Shown here: piece by piece, positions 6,714-14,138 of the stretch
Layout of the letters: every line of letters starts with the position of its first letter
Position numbering within the stretch: position 1 is the first letter of the stretch
Source of the DNA: Opitutaceae bacterium
GTDB lineage: Bacteria > Verrucomicrobiota > Verrucomicrobiae > Opitutales > Opitutaceae
DNA: 19,202 nucleotides
Assembly: GCA_031266495.1 (NCBI GenBank)
Contig: JAISAX010000482.1
Location: forward strand, 1 to 19,202
Reading direction: 5' to 3'
Translations under genes and position numbers: made by a program
The notes under the pieces: generated by a model
Database searches by the model: none
Seen by the model: only the letters and a program-made list of their open reading frames with translations
Told to the model about the DNA's origin: nothing

Positions 6714-8609
6714 TCAGGAGCGGGCGTGGTGGCGGCGGCGGCGAAGGGTTCCGGTGGCGAGGGCGGCGAGGGCGCCGAGGCCGGCGAACATGGCGAATGC
6801 GGCGGGTTCGGGTACCGGATATGTGGATACGTAGAGGTCGCCGTTGGCGGCGTTGAGGGTGAACAGGTGGCCGTCGCTGCTGGTGGCGGTCCAGGCGGCG
6901 CCGGTGTTGGTGAGGGTGATTCCGGAGTAGTACTGGCCGGCGAGGACAACGGAGGTGAATGAGCCGGTGAGGGTGGCGCCGCCAAAGAGGTTGTAGTGGG
7001 CGTCGGCGAGGGCGGGCGCGTCGCCAAAGTCGAGAGTGAGCGTCGTGCCGGTGGCGGTGAAGGCGTTGGTGGCGCCGGTGAGGATTTGGCCACTGGTGTC
7101 GCCGGTGATGCCGAGGGTGAGGGATTGGGTGGTGGTGGTGAAGGCGCGGTCGGAGATGTCGAGGATGCCGCCGGCTTTGACGGTGACGGTGGTGGCGGTG
7201 ATGTCGGCGGTACCGGCGAGTTTCAGCGTGCCGCTGTCAACGCGGAGGTGGCCGATGGAGCGGTTGGACTGGAGTGTGGAGGAGGCGGTGCCGGCTCCGG
7301 CGGCATAGGCGAAGGTGCTGCCGGCGGAGATGGCGCCGTCGCTGTTGTCGCCGAGGTTGTTGGCGGAGTTTGCCCTGGTGGCGATGAGGGTGATGGTGTC
7401 CGCGATGGTGGTGGTGGTCGCGGCGGCGAGGTTGATCACGGGGGTTTGTAGGGTGCCGTCGCCCTGGAAGGTCCATGCGACGGTGGAGAGGATGAGGTTT
7501 CCTATGGTGAGTGTGCGGGCGTTGTCGTCGGCGTCGTTGGTGTCGATGGTAAAGCGGGTGCCGGCTGTGCTGCCCCATTGTTGTAGCGTGTTGATTGTGA
7601 GGTCGCCTCCGGATTTCAGGGTGACGGGTCCCGTGGCCCGGAACTGGAGGGTGCCAATGAGTCCTTCGCCGGAGAGGGTTTTTACGCCGGAGGCGCGGAG
7701 GGTGAGGAACGAGATGGATTTGTCGGTCTGGAGGCTTTGGTTGGCGCCGCCATCGAGAACGATTCTGAGGTCGTCGTTGCCGCTGCTGTTTTTGTAGGTG
7801 CCGGCGAGTGTGAGGGCGCTGGACAGGATGTTGGTGGCGCCCCGGAGGGCGAGGCGGTTGTCGTTGTTGGCGGTATTGCTTTCGAGGATACCGCCGAGGG
7901 CGATGAAATCGCCGTTAACATCGAGGCGGGTGTCCGTGATGTCGGTGTAGCCGGTTTCGGTGTTGGTGCTGGCCGCGCCCAGTATGAGGTGTCCGCCGAT
8001 ATTGAGGGTGAGTGCGGCGATTTGGAATTCGAAGCTGGCGGGGCCGGCGTCGGTTTTGGCGGCATTCTGGACTTTCAGGGTGCCTCCGTTTCCGATGGTG
8101 ACGGGGCCGCTGAGGTAGGTGAGCCAGTTGCGGTTGGTGTTGGCCTGGCGTCCGAGTTCGAGGGCGCCTCCGTTCTCAATGGTGATACCCGCGTTGGCGG
8201 TGAGTACGGTGCCGGAGTTGATGACGGCGAAGCCGTTGGCGGCGTCGTCCGTTCCTGTTGTGTTGATGAAGAGGCGGGTTGCGCCAGAAAGGGTGAGGGC
8301 GTCACTCAGGTTGAGTGACCGGCGGATTTCGAGCGTGCTGGTCGCGGCGGAGGTTTGGCCGAAGGTGAGCGTGCCGAGCGCGCCGGAGGCGCCGGCGTCG
8401 TAGATGAGGGTGCGCGCGGTGGCGGCGTCGCCAAGGATGGCGGTGTCTCCCGCGCCGGGGGCGGCGGCGGTGTCCCAGTTGGCGGTCGGAGACCAGAAGG
8501 TGTTGTGGTCGGTGTCAGCGCCGGTCCAGGTGCTGGTTCCGGCTTGGGCGAGCGTGGAAAGCGCAACCGCAAGAAGGGCGGCGGCGGCGGTTGTTGTTGT
8601 AGTGTTCAT
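6714..8609 (-). CDS. PEP-CTERM protein with autotransporter-associated strand repeats
   Basis: The start at 8609 (MNTTTTTAAAALLAVALSTLAQAG) gives a good signal peptide and a 631-residue protein; a frame from 8705 adds an implausible Pro-rich leader. The mature protein opens with STWTGADTDHNTFWSPTANW followed by AAAPGAGDTAILGD, the usual N-terminal module of autotransporter-repeat (PATR) proteins. It continues as a long passenger-like beta-helix rich in Gly, Thr, Leu and Asn with repeated patterns such as GTLTFG and GTLKLAG. The C-terminus is a full PEP-CTERM signal: VPEP, hydrophobic helix (AAFAMFAGLGALAALATGTL), then RRRRHH. It should be processed by an exosortase/archaeosortase and displayed at the cell surface. 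No beta-barrel translocator is present. It sits downstream of a pseudopilin and upstream of the heparinase gene in one operon. Confidence 0.92.
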   Translation of the reverse strand: MNTTTTTAAAALLAVALSTLAQAGTSTWTGADTDHNTFWSPTANWDTAAAPGAGDTAILGDAATARTLIYDAGASGALGTLTFGQTSAATSTLEIRRSLNLSDALTLSGATRLFINTTGTDDAANGFAVINSGTVLTANAGITIENGGALELGRQANTNRNWLTYLSGPVTIGNGGTLKVQNAAKTDAGPASFEFQIAALTLNIGGHLILGAASTNTETGYTDITDTRLDVNGDFIALGGILESNTANNDNRLALRGATNILSSALTLAGTYKNSSGNDDLRIVLDGGANQSLQTDKSISFLTLRASGVKTLSGEGLIGTLQFRATGPVTLKSGGDLTINTLQQWGSTAGTRFTIDTNDADDNARTLTIGNLILSTVAWTFQGDGTLQTPVINLAAATTTTIADTITLIATRANSANNLGDNSDGAISAGSTFAYAAGAGTASSTLQSNRSIGHLRVDSGTLKLAGTADITATTVTVKAGGILDISDRAFTTTTQSLTLGITGDTSGQILTGATNAFTATGTTLTLDFGDAPALADAHYNLFGGATLTGSFTSVVLAGQYYSGITLTNTGAAWTATSSDGHLFTLNAANGDLYVSTYPVPEPAAFAMFAGLGALAALATGTLRRRRHHARS

Positions 8610-8670
8610 TGTGATACAGATGAGGATTGCGATTTGCGGGTTGCGTGGTGTCGGAACGGTGGTGTGTGTG

Positions 8671-8700
8671 CGGGGAGGGGGGGGGGAGGGGAGGGAGGGG
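8671..8700. repeat. G-rich tract (poly-C/CT on sense strand) between two operon genes
   Basis: Runs of 4, 10, 4, 3 and 5 G's are separated by single A's just after the pseudopilin stop (coding sense). On the transcript this is C/U-only. It resembles the other gene-boundary poly-C tracts of the window and gives no coding information. Confidence 0.75.
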
Positions 8701-8701
8701 G

Positions 8702-9577
8702 TCACGGGACTTTGCGAGCGGCGATGTGCCAGTCGAAAAAGAGGACGTTGCGGTAGTTGCCGTGAACGGGTTTTTGAGGGATGTCGTCTATCGATGCATC
8801 GGCCCCGTGGTTGACGCGATCAATGTCGGTCAAGGCTCCGGTTTGTGAATAGGTGTTATAGAGGGAGATGAATTGATAGGTGCGGGGAGGTTGCGGGTCG
8901 GGCGAACCTTCGGGTGGCGTGGGGCCGTACCCCCACGGCGAGGCGGTGGCGCCGTGTTCATCGACTTTGACTTCATTCATGAGGGACCAGATGGAGATGC
9001 CCCGATTGGTGAGGAGGTTCCGGGCGTTGCGCCGGTATCCGAGGCAGAGGAGGTCATCGGGGACAATGGCGCCTGGTTGCAGTCCGATGTAGGGAGCGAG
9101 ATACGTGTAGAGGTGCCATTGGTTTTGCGCACGACTGACGCCGCCCATGCAGCGTCCGGGGAGTTTGCCTTTGTTGTCGTCGATGAACAACTGGATGGCC
9201 ATGCCGTTGCCGCGAAGGACGGACTTGCATTGCGCGGCGGCGGCGGCAGAGCGGACTTTGCCAACAACAGGAATGATGATGGCGGCGAGAATGCCGATGA
9301 TGGCAATGACGGTGAGCAGTTCGATCAGCGTGAAGGCGCGGGAGGCGCGGCTGATTTTCGATTCTGGATTCTCGATTTTCGATTGGGCGCTGCCGCGCCA
9401 TTGGATTACGGATACACTGGCCTGGTCGTTCGGAAATCGAGAATCGGGAATCGAAAATCGAAAATCCTTCATGCGTTCGATCAGCGTGAAGCCGCCGCGC
9501 CGTGGGAAACGCGGCGGGACGGGACGCGGCGGGAAGAGCGGGAGGAGCGGAAGGGGCCGGGAAGCTCGGGTATTCAT
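8702..9577 (-). CDS. Prepilin-type pseudopilin with an in-frame insertion in its leader
   Basis: The 291-residue frame contains two prepilin motifs. The first, RRGGFTLIE (about residues 26-34), is followed by RMKDFRFSIPD and not by a membrane helix. The second, RASRAFTLIELL, is followed by a proper helix (TVIAIIGILAAIIIPVV) and by QCKSVLRGNGMAIQLFIDDN, so it is the functional one. The 52 residues between the two Phe residues come from a palindromic heptad repeat flanked by 17-bp direct repeats. A second ATG at 9472 lies inside the insertion and could begin a shorter 256-residue protein with a leader of about 46 residues. The C-terminus YRNVLFFDWHIAARKVP is the family's usual end. First gene of the minus-strand operon; unlike the pseudopilins at 2700 and 15398 in its C-terminal half. 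Confidence 0.85.
   Translation of the reverse strand: MNTRASRPLPLLPLFPPRPVPPRFPRRGGFTLIERMKDFRFSIPDSRFPNDQASVSVIQWRGSAQSKIENPESKISRASRAFTLIELLTVIAIIGILAAIIIPVVGKVRSAAAAAQCKSVLRGNGMAIQLFIDDNKGKLPGRCMGGVSRAQNQWHLYTYLAPYIGLQPGAIVPDDLLCLGYRRNARNLLTNRGISIWSLMNEVKVDEHGATASPWGYGPTPPEGSPDPQPPRTYQFISLYNTYSQTGALTDIDRVNHGADASIDDIPQKPVHGNYRNVLFFDWHIAARKVP
9319..9491. mobile_element. Palindromic heptad element (AATCGAA type) inserted in a pseudopilin gene
   Basis: The 17-bp sequence GTTCGATCAGCGTGAAG occurs at 9319-9335 and 9475-9491, 156 bases apart. Inside lie two arms of 7-base units: on the plus strand AATCGAG, AATCGGG, AATCGAA, AATCGAA, AATCC at 9435-9467, and the inverted set at 9353-9384. A core of about 50 bases separates them and includes a GGCGC-TGCC-GCGCC hairpin. 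The flanking repeats look like a target duplication, but recombination between two pilin genes at the conserved FTLIE codons would give the same picture. Confidence 0.7.
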
Positions 9578-9669
9578 CAGGGATTTGCAGGTGATCGCAC
9601 CGAAAACCAGCGATTATCCCGCAGGCTGACAACTTTCGCATAACTCACACAGTAAAGTAGCGGCACGAT

Positions 9670-9681
9670 GTTTCCGGAAAC
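9670..9681. promoter_or_regulatory. GTTTCCGGAAAC perfect palindrome, putative LacI-family operator
   Basis: A 12-bp perfect palindrome with the central CG step typical of LacI-family operators lies 93 bases upstream of the minus-strand operon and near the second LacI gene. A close relative (GTTTCCGGAACC) is at 2145-2156 beside the first LacI gene. Confidence 0.45.
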
Positions 9682-9698
9682 CAGGCAGGATCCGGTTC

Positions 9699-9856
9699 GT
9701 GAAATAACTGATGTTACGCGGTACCCTTCGCAGGGGCTTCGCTTGCGAAGCCCGCGAGGACCTGACGCAACGGGAGATTCGCCAATTCTCTCCGCCTGGC
9801 GCGGGCGTCGCAAGCGACGCCCCTACCTTCGGCGGGCGTAACATCAGTGAAATAAC
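9699..9856. mobile_element. Small MITE-like element with TGATGTTACGC terminal repeats
   Basis: TGATGTTACGC (9709-9719) and its reverse complement GCGTAACATCA (9836-9846) bound 138 bases. The same 10 bases GTGAAATAAC stand directly outside both ends (9699-9708, 9847-9856), consistent with a target duplication. Inside are two perfect hairpins, GGGCTTCG-CTTG-CGAAGCCC and GGGCGTCG-CAAG-CGACGCCC style. No coding capacity, so it would have to be mobilised in trans. Confidence 0.65.
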
Positions 9857-10027
9857 AATACTATGGATACGCATGACGCGCGCGACGCCGGCAAGGGGAC
9901 GGTCGGCAAGGGACGGACGCCGCGCCAATGGACGCGACCGGAGCCGGAGCCGGGATGTACACATATGCAGAAGATGGCGGCATTTTTGGGCTTGTTGGCA
10001 ATTTCATCATTACTCACAGAATAAAGT

Positions 10028-11152
10028 ATGGGCGCGAAAGAAACCTCCGGTGCTGGAAAAACAGGTTCAGGGAAACGGGTGACGCAGCAGGATATCGCGG
10101 ACAGGGTGGGGGTGAGCCGTTCGGCGGTGTCGATGGCATTCAGGAATCATCAGGGGATTTCCGCGGCGATGCGGGAACGTATCCAAAAGGAAGCTACCGG
10201 AATGGGTTACGCGCCGGACCCGATGCTGGCGTCGCTGGCGGCGTATCGCAACCGGCAGAGGCCGGCGAGTTTTCACGGGACGCTGGCGTGGCTGGTGAAC
10301 ACTACGAGCGACTTCCAATGGGACACGGTCGGGCAGTTCACCGAGGTTTTTGAAGGCGCGCGGGACTCGGCGGCGCGGCATGGGTTTACAATGGAGGTTT
10401 TCGATGTGGCGCGCGACGGGGCGCCGCGTCTGGCCCGGGCGGGGGCGGTGTTGCGGGCGCGTAATGTGGCGGGCATCCTGGTGGCGCCCCAACCGGCGCC
10501 GGATACATCACTGGAGGAGTTCCCGTGGGCGGATTTTTCCGCCGTGGCGTCGGGTTACACGCTGGCCAGGCCAAGGCTGCATGTGGTGGCCGCAGCCCAG
10601 TTCAGCGCAGTGCTGGAGTGCTTGCGGCAGTTGCGCGAGACGGGGCACAGGCGGATCGGTTTCTGGTTGAGTCCCATGCACCTGAAACGCACGCGGCTCC
10701 AGTATCTGGGAGCGTGGCTGGCAAGTCAGGAGGTGGCCGGGCTTGGCGGGCAGGTGCTGGCGGTGCTGAGGGAAAAGGAGTTCAACCCGGGGGTGCTCGA
10801 CAGGTGGCTCCGGCGTTACAGGCCGGACGGGATCATCAGCAGCAGTTACATGCCGGACCGGTTGCGCGAGCTTGGCTGGCGGGTGCCGGAGGATGTGAGC
10901 GTGGTGTGTCCACATTTGCCGAATGGCGAGAGTCCGGTTTCGGGTGTGTGCGAGGCGCCGCGTGATTGCGGCTCCGCCGCGGCGGATTTGCTGGTGTCAC
11001 TCATCCACCGGGGCGAGCGCGGGATGCCGAGGGTGCCGCGGACGGTATTGGTGGACGGGTGCTGGGTGGAGGGGAAAACGCTGCGAGCGCGGTCGCTGCT
11101 CACGGAAGTTCGCGTTGCAGGAAAAACCGGAAAACCGGATACGGGATCCTGA
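10028..11152 (+). CDS. LacI-family transcriptional regulator
   Basis: The 374-residue protein carries an N-terminal HTH after about 16 Gly/Lys-rich residues (VTQQDIADRVGVSRSAVSMA, then FRNHQGISAAMRERIQKEA, then TGMGYAPDPML). A LacI-type effector domain follows, with VAAAQFSAVLECLRQLRETG and HRRIGFWLS, and the C-terminal pattern RTVLVDGCWVEG. It is a distant paralog of the regulator at 1020-2048. It is followed on the same strand, after 259 bases containing a hairpin and an operator-like palindrome, by the PEP-CTERM and beta-helix genes it probably controls; the divergent heparinase operon is a second candidate target. The ATG is preceded by AATAAAGT and no Shine-Dalgarno sequence. Confidence 0.93.
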   Translation: MGAKETSGAGKTGSGKRVTQQDIADRVGVSRSAVSMAFRNHQGISAAMRERIQKEATGMGYAPDPMLASLAAYRNRQRPASFHGTLAWLVNTTSDFQWDTVGQFTEVFEGARDSAARHGFTMEVFDVARDGAPRLARAGAVLRARNVAGILVAPQPAPDTSLEEFPWADFSAVASGYTLARPRLHVVAAAQFSAVLECLRQLRETGHRRIGFWLSPMHLKRTRLQYLGAWLASQEVAGLGGQVLAVLREKEFNPGVLDRWLRRYRPDGIISSSYMPDRLRELGWRVPEDVSVVCPHLPNGESPVSGVCEAPRDCGSAAADLLVSLIHRGERGMPRVPRTVLVDGCWVEGKTLRARSLLTEVRVAGKTGKPDTGS

Positions 11153-11221
11153 AAATGGTGGAGAGATGCCCGCCTGCGGAGCCGCGGTGCTGTTGACCTG
11201 CCGCCGTCGCCGGACGCACAA

Positions 11222-11245
11222 CGACCCACTGCGGATCGTGGGTCG
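11222..11245 (+). terminator. Stem-loop downstream of LacI gene, possible weak terminator
   Basis: CGACCCAC and GTGGGTCG form a perfect 8-bp stem around an 8-base loop, 70 bases after the LacI stop. No T-run follows, so intrinsic termination is doubtful; it could also be a regulatory or mobile-element hairpin. The rest of the 11153-11411 gap shows only the leader block. Confidence 0.3.
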
Positions 11246-11278
11246 ATGTTCGAGATCGTCGGGCATGGTCTGGCAACA

Positions 11279-11305
11279 GATTACAGAAAAACGGTTTTAC
11301 GTGGA
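11279..11305. promoter_or_regulatory. Conserved leader block with AAAACGGTTTT palindrome (putative LacI operator)
   Basis: The palindrome AAAAC-G-GTTTT (11288-11298) lies within ATTACAGAAAAACGGTTTTA followed by GTGGAAAGCGA. It aligns without gaps to the block at 2069-2096 in front of the paralogous PEP-CTERM gene. Conservation of this block amid diverged surroundings points to a shared regulatory site. Confidence 0.5.
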
Positions 11306-11411
11306 AAGCGACAACGGCGTTGCCGCGTTTGTCAACCGGGAGCAACGTCTGTCGAGTTCTTCGATCCCCGTTCTTCCGAAGCCTCCACAACACCGCAATC
11401 GTCTCCGTATC

Positions 11412-12227
11412 ATGAAAAATATCCGCCTATACCTACACTTCCCGCGCGTTCTTCCGGCCCTCGCCGCCACCGCGGTTTTGCTCGCCGCGAATCTCGCCGC
11501 CAGCCTCCCCGCGCAAGCCGCGGACGCCGGCACAGGCACGGTCACTGTTGTATCCACAACAGCACGACCCGATGCCAACATCATCGCGTCCTACACGCCT
11601 TCGGCCGTCAATGGCCTGGATTGGCGCGCCAATACGTCTGCATCGAGCGAAGCCTGGCGTGACGTCGGCCAGTCGTTCACTGCCACGCAAAACGTCACGT
11701 TCGACGCCGTTTCTTTCTTTGTCTCGTCGGGCCTCAACACCCCGGCCAACTACACCAACGCCGCCATCACACTCACCATTTACAGTTTCGCCGCCGATTT
11801 CTCGTCCGCCTCCGCGACGAAGCTTGCCACCCTTCAAGGTTTCACTCCGGCCTCTGTCGCCAAAAGCGATTACCTGACGTTCGACGTGCGTAACGCGGGC
11901 CTTCAGTTGCAAGCCGGCATTGTTTACGGCGTACTGCTCCACTTTGACGCGATGGCCGACAACCGCCACATCACGCTCTCGGTTCAGAACGCCACCGGAC
12001 AGGAAATCGCCTACTCCGGGGGCAGGCATCTCAAAGTTCTCAACGACAAGGATACCGGCACTCCCGGCTCGCTGACCTCCAGCGGTTCGGCCCTCGAATT
12101 TTACGTCCAGGGCACGCCCCTCGGGACTCCCGGCATCCCCGAACCCGCCACCATCGCCGCCTTGTTCGGGATCGTCGCACTCGCATCCGGATTCCGGCGT
12201 CTCCGTATCCGCAATCTCCGCACATGA
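11412..12227 (+). CDS. PEP-CTERM surface protein (intact paralog)
   Basis: The 271-residue protein starts with MKNIRLYLHFPRVLPALAAT and continues to a cleavage site near AQAADAG. The mature domain is a beta-sandwich-like region with ANIIASYTP, EAWRDVGQSFTATQNVTFD, ITLTIYSFAADFS and LEFYVQGTPLG, resembling the choice-of-anchor domains common in PEP-CTERM proteins. The C-terminus has IPEPATIAALFGIVALASGF followed by RRLRIR: PEP motif, hydrophobic helix and basic end, as recognised by exosortase. The start at 11412 is chosen because the leader CGTCTCCGTATCATG is identical to that of the paralog at 2224; the longer frame from 10923 runs through the LacI gene. Its stop overlaps the next start (ATGA), coupling it to the beta-helix protein. 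Binding function unknown; glycan binding is a guess from context. Confidence 0.92.
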   Translation: MKNIRLYLHFPRVLPALAATAVLLAANLAASLPAQAADAGTGTVTVVSTTARPDANIIASYTPSAVNGLDWRANTSASSEAWRDVGQSFTATQNVTFDAVSFFVSSGLNTPANYTNAAITLTIYSFAADFSSASATKLATLQGFTPASVAKSDYLTFDVRNAGLQLQAGIVYGVLLHFDAMADNRHITLSVQNATGQEIAYSGGRHLKVLNDKDTGTPGSLTSSGSALEFYVQGTPLGTPGIPEPATIAALFGIVALASGFRRLRIRNLRT

Positions 12228-13963
12228 TCCGCCCGCTCGCCGCCCTCCTTCTCGTGTTCGCGTCCGGAACCGCCTCTGTCCTCGCCCGCCTGGCCGAGCC
12301 GTCCGCGCCCTCCGCGCCCGACCTCCAGGCGCTGATCGACGGCGCTGCGGCGCGCGGCGAATCACGGGTGGTTTTCCCGCCCGGCGAACACCGGCTGGCC
12401 TCCGCGCTTCAGTTGCGCAACCTCTCCAACCTCGTCATCGACGGCAACAGCGCCCGCCTCGTCTTCACCAGCCTGAAGGACGGCGGTATCGCTATCTCCG
12501 ATACGAACGCTCTCGTCCTGCGCGGCCTTACCATCGATTTCGATCCGCTGCCGTTCACGCAGGGCGTCATTGAAGCCATCGACACCGCCGCCGGCACGCT
12601 CACCTGGGCCGTGCACGACGGGTATCCCGACCTCTCGCCGGTTTACCTCAGCCATCGCGCCCACGCCTTCGACGCCACCACCCGCGAATGGAAACGCGAC
12701 GCGCCCGATATCTACGCCTCCTCCGCCCGCGCCCTCACCCCGCGCCGCGGACAACTTTCGTTTTCGCCCGACCGGCGCTGGCAGCTCGAAACCCTCGCCG
12801 CCGGCGATTGCCTCGTGCAGGACGTCCGCCGCGAACGCGGCATCCGTATCGACCGCAGCCGCGACATCACGCTCGAACACATCACGATCCACAGCGCGCC
12901 CGGCCTCGCCATGACCCTGCGCTTCATGGACGGCCAAAACCGCTTCAGCCACCTCACCATCACGCCCGGCCCTCTCCCCGCCCGCGCCACCGAACCCCGC
13001 CTCCTCTCCACCTCTGCCGACGGTTTCAACTACGCCTACGCCCGCACCGGCCCCGTCCTCGAACACTGCGACTTTTCCCGCATGGGCGACGACTCCGTCA
13101 ACCTCCACGGCATCGCCTTCGTTGTTGCCGAAGCCGATCCGGCCACCCGCACCATCAACCTCATCCGTCCCTACGGACCCGAGGGTTTTCCGTCCGTCGT
13201 TCGTCCGGGCGACGAAGTCCATGCGCTGGCCCAGGGCAACTTCGACTTCACCGGCACCGCCCGCGTCGTCCGTTTCGACATCGATCCTGCGCCCGACGCG
13301 CATTTCCGCGCACTCGCCGAACGCATGTTCCCGCACGTCGGTGCCATCCGGAAATTTACCGTGTATCGACTCACACACGACGCTCCGCTTTCTCTCGCCA
13401 CCGGCGATTTTGTAGAAATCCCCGCCATCGCCGCGCCCGGCTACACGATCCGCCAGAACCGCTTCAGCCAGCACCGGGGCCGCGCCCTGCGCCTCATGAG
13501 TCCCCGCGGGCTTGTCGAGGACAACGTCATCGACGGCATCAAGCAGGCCGCGATCACGCTCGGCCCCGAATTCGTCGGCTTTCGCGAAGCCGGCTGGGTG
13601 TGCGACGTCACTGTCCGCCGCAACACCATAAAAAACTCCGCCTTCGACCCCGTCCTCCTTCGCGGCGCCGCCTGGACGCCCGGCGCTCTCTCCGTGATCT
13701 GGCGCGGCGAAACCCCCGACGCTCCCCGTCCTGTCGCCGCCCGCCACCGCAGCCTCCGTATCGAGCAAAACACCATCAAGAATGTCGGCGGACCCGCCAT
13801 CCATATCAACCAGGCGGAAAACGTCCTGATAAAAAACAATCGCGTCACCCGCGCCAACCAGGCGCCTGCCGTCGGCGCGAAGAACAAAAATCCCTGGGGC
13901 CTCGCCACCGCCGACCCCATCGAGGTGGACCATTCCGAAAACGTCACCATCGAAACCGACTGA
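12224..13963 (+). CDS. Secreted right-handed parallel beta-helix protein, GH110-like candidate
   Basis: The 579-residue protein has a signal peptide (MIRPLAALLLVFASGTASVLA). Successive beta-helix coils follow: LSNLVIDGNSARLVF, ALVLRGLTIDF, DITLEHITIHSAPGLAM, and late coils YTIRQNRFSQHRGRAL, CDVTVRRNTIKN, LRIEQNTIKNVGG and NVLIKNNRVTR. The segment CDFSRMGDDSVNLHGIAFVV, with two adjacent Asp, resembles the active-site region I recall for family GH110 alpha-1,3-galactosidases, so an exo-acting glycosidase on galactose-containing glycans is possible. This is recognition from memory and needs a profile search. Translationally coupled to the upstream PEP-CTERM gene. It ends naturally, just before a poly-C/heptad repeat. 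Confidence 0.85.
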   Translation: MIRPLAALLLVFASGTASVLARLAEPSAPSAPDLQALIDGAAARGESRVVFPPGEHRLASALQLRNLSNLVIDGNSARLVFTSLKDGGIAISDTNALVLRGLTIDFDPLPFTQGVIEAIDTAAGTLTWAVHDGYPDLSPVYLSHRAHAFDATTREWKRDAPDIYASSARALTPRRGQLSFSPDRRWQLETLAAGDCLVQDVRRERGIRIDRSRDITLEHITIHSAPGLAMTLRFMDGQNRFSHLTITPGPLPARATEPRLLSTSADGFNYAYARTGPVLEHCDFSRMGDDSVNLHGIAFVVAEADPATRTINLIRPYGPEGFPSVVRPGDEVHALAQGNFDFTGTARVVRFDIDPAPDAHFRALAERMFPHVGAIRKFTVYRLTHDAPLSLATGDFVEIPAIAAPGYTIRQNRFSQHRGRALRLMSPRGLVEDNVIDGIKQAAITLGPEFVGFREAGWVCDVTVRRNTIKNSAFDPVLLRGAAWTPGALSVIWRGETPDAPRPVAARHRSLRIEQNTIKNVGGPAIHINQAENVLIKNNRVTRANQAPAVGAKNKNPWGLATADPIEVDHSENVTIETD

Positions 13964-13967
13964 TCCT

Positions 13968-14110
13968 CCCCCCCCCCCCCCGCTGACGCGGGGAAATTAA
14001 GAATTAAGAATTAAAAAAACGAACCTGCGCACGCGAAGTACTCATGATCTGCCCAATTCAACCCGACGGCGAAGCCGTCCTTTCTTGATTCTTAATTTCC
14101 CTCCCCCCCC
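13968..14110. repeat. Poly-C plus palindromic heptad element (AATTAAG type), full copy
   Basis: Order of parts: 14 C's (13968-13981) leading into the hairpin CCCCGC-TGAC-GCGGGG, then AATTAAG, AATTAAG, AATTAAA (13995-14015). Next comes a core beginning AAAAAAACGAACCTGCGCAC and ending in the hairpin GACGGC-GAA-GCCGTC. The inverted arm CTTGATTCTTAATTTCC follows, and finally a second run of 8 C's. The core matches the copy at 15226-15387 closely. It fills the gap between the two beta-helix genes. Confidence 0.8.
14065..14086 (+). terminator. Rho-independent-like terminator within the heptad element
   Basis: The 6-bp GC-rich stem GACGGC/GCCGTC with a GAA triloop is followed by CTTTCTT. It lies about 100 bases after the beta-helix stop. 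It may end part of the transcription before the second beta-helix gene. Confidence 0.5.
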
Positions 14111-14138
14111 GGCTCCGGCCTTGTTCTTCTGTTTTTCC

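Larger units (their letters stand above)
9578..10027. other. 450-base intergenic region between divergent operon starts
   Basis: This gap separates the minus-strand operon (start 9577) from the plus-strand LacI gene (start 10028). It holds an operator-like palindrome at 9670-9681, a small inverted-repeat element at 9699-9856, and a 29-base segment at 9639-9667 that matches the LacI leader at 10008-10036 at 23 positions. I see no convincing open frame or RNA gene. Promoters for both operons must lie here, but I could not place -35/-10 boxes with confidence. Confidence 0.6.

Noticed and set aside
9478..9577. First prepilin motif (GGFTLIER) as the functional cleavage site
   Set aside because: It is followed by charged and polar residues, not a membrane helix; the second motif has the helix and the conserved downstream sequence.
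9578..10027. Riboswitch, tRNA or small RNA gene in the 450-base gap
   Set aside because: Hairpins there belong to the inverted-repeat element, and no cloverleaf or known aptamer core could be seen.
12362..13933. Minus-strand open frame opposite the first beta-helix protein
   Set aside because: Composition is an antisense shadow (Gly/Val/Asp/Glu-rich without motifs), and the plus strand has signal peptide and helix coils.
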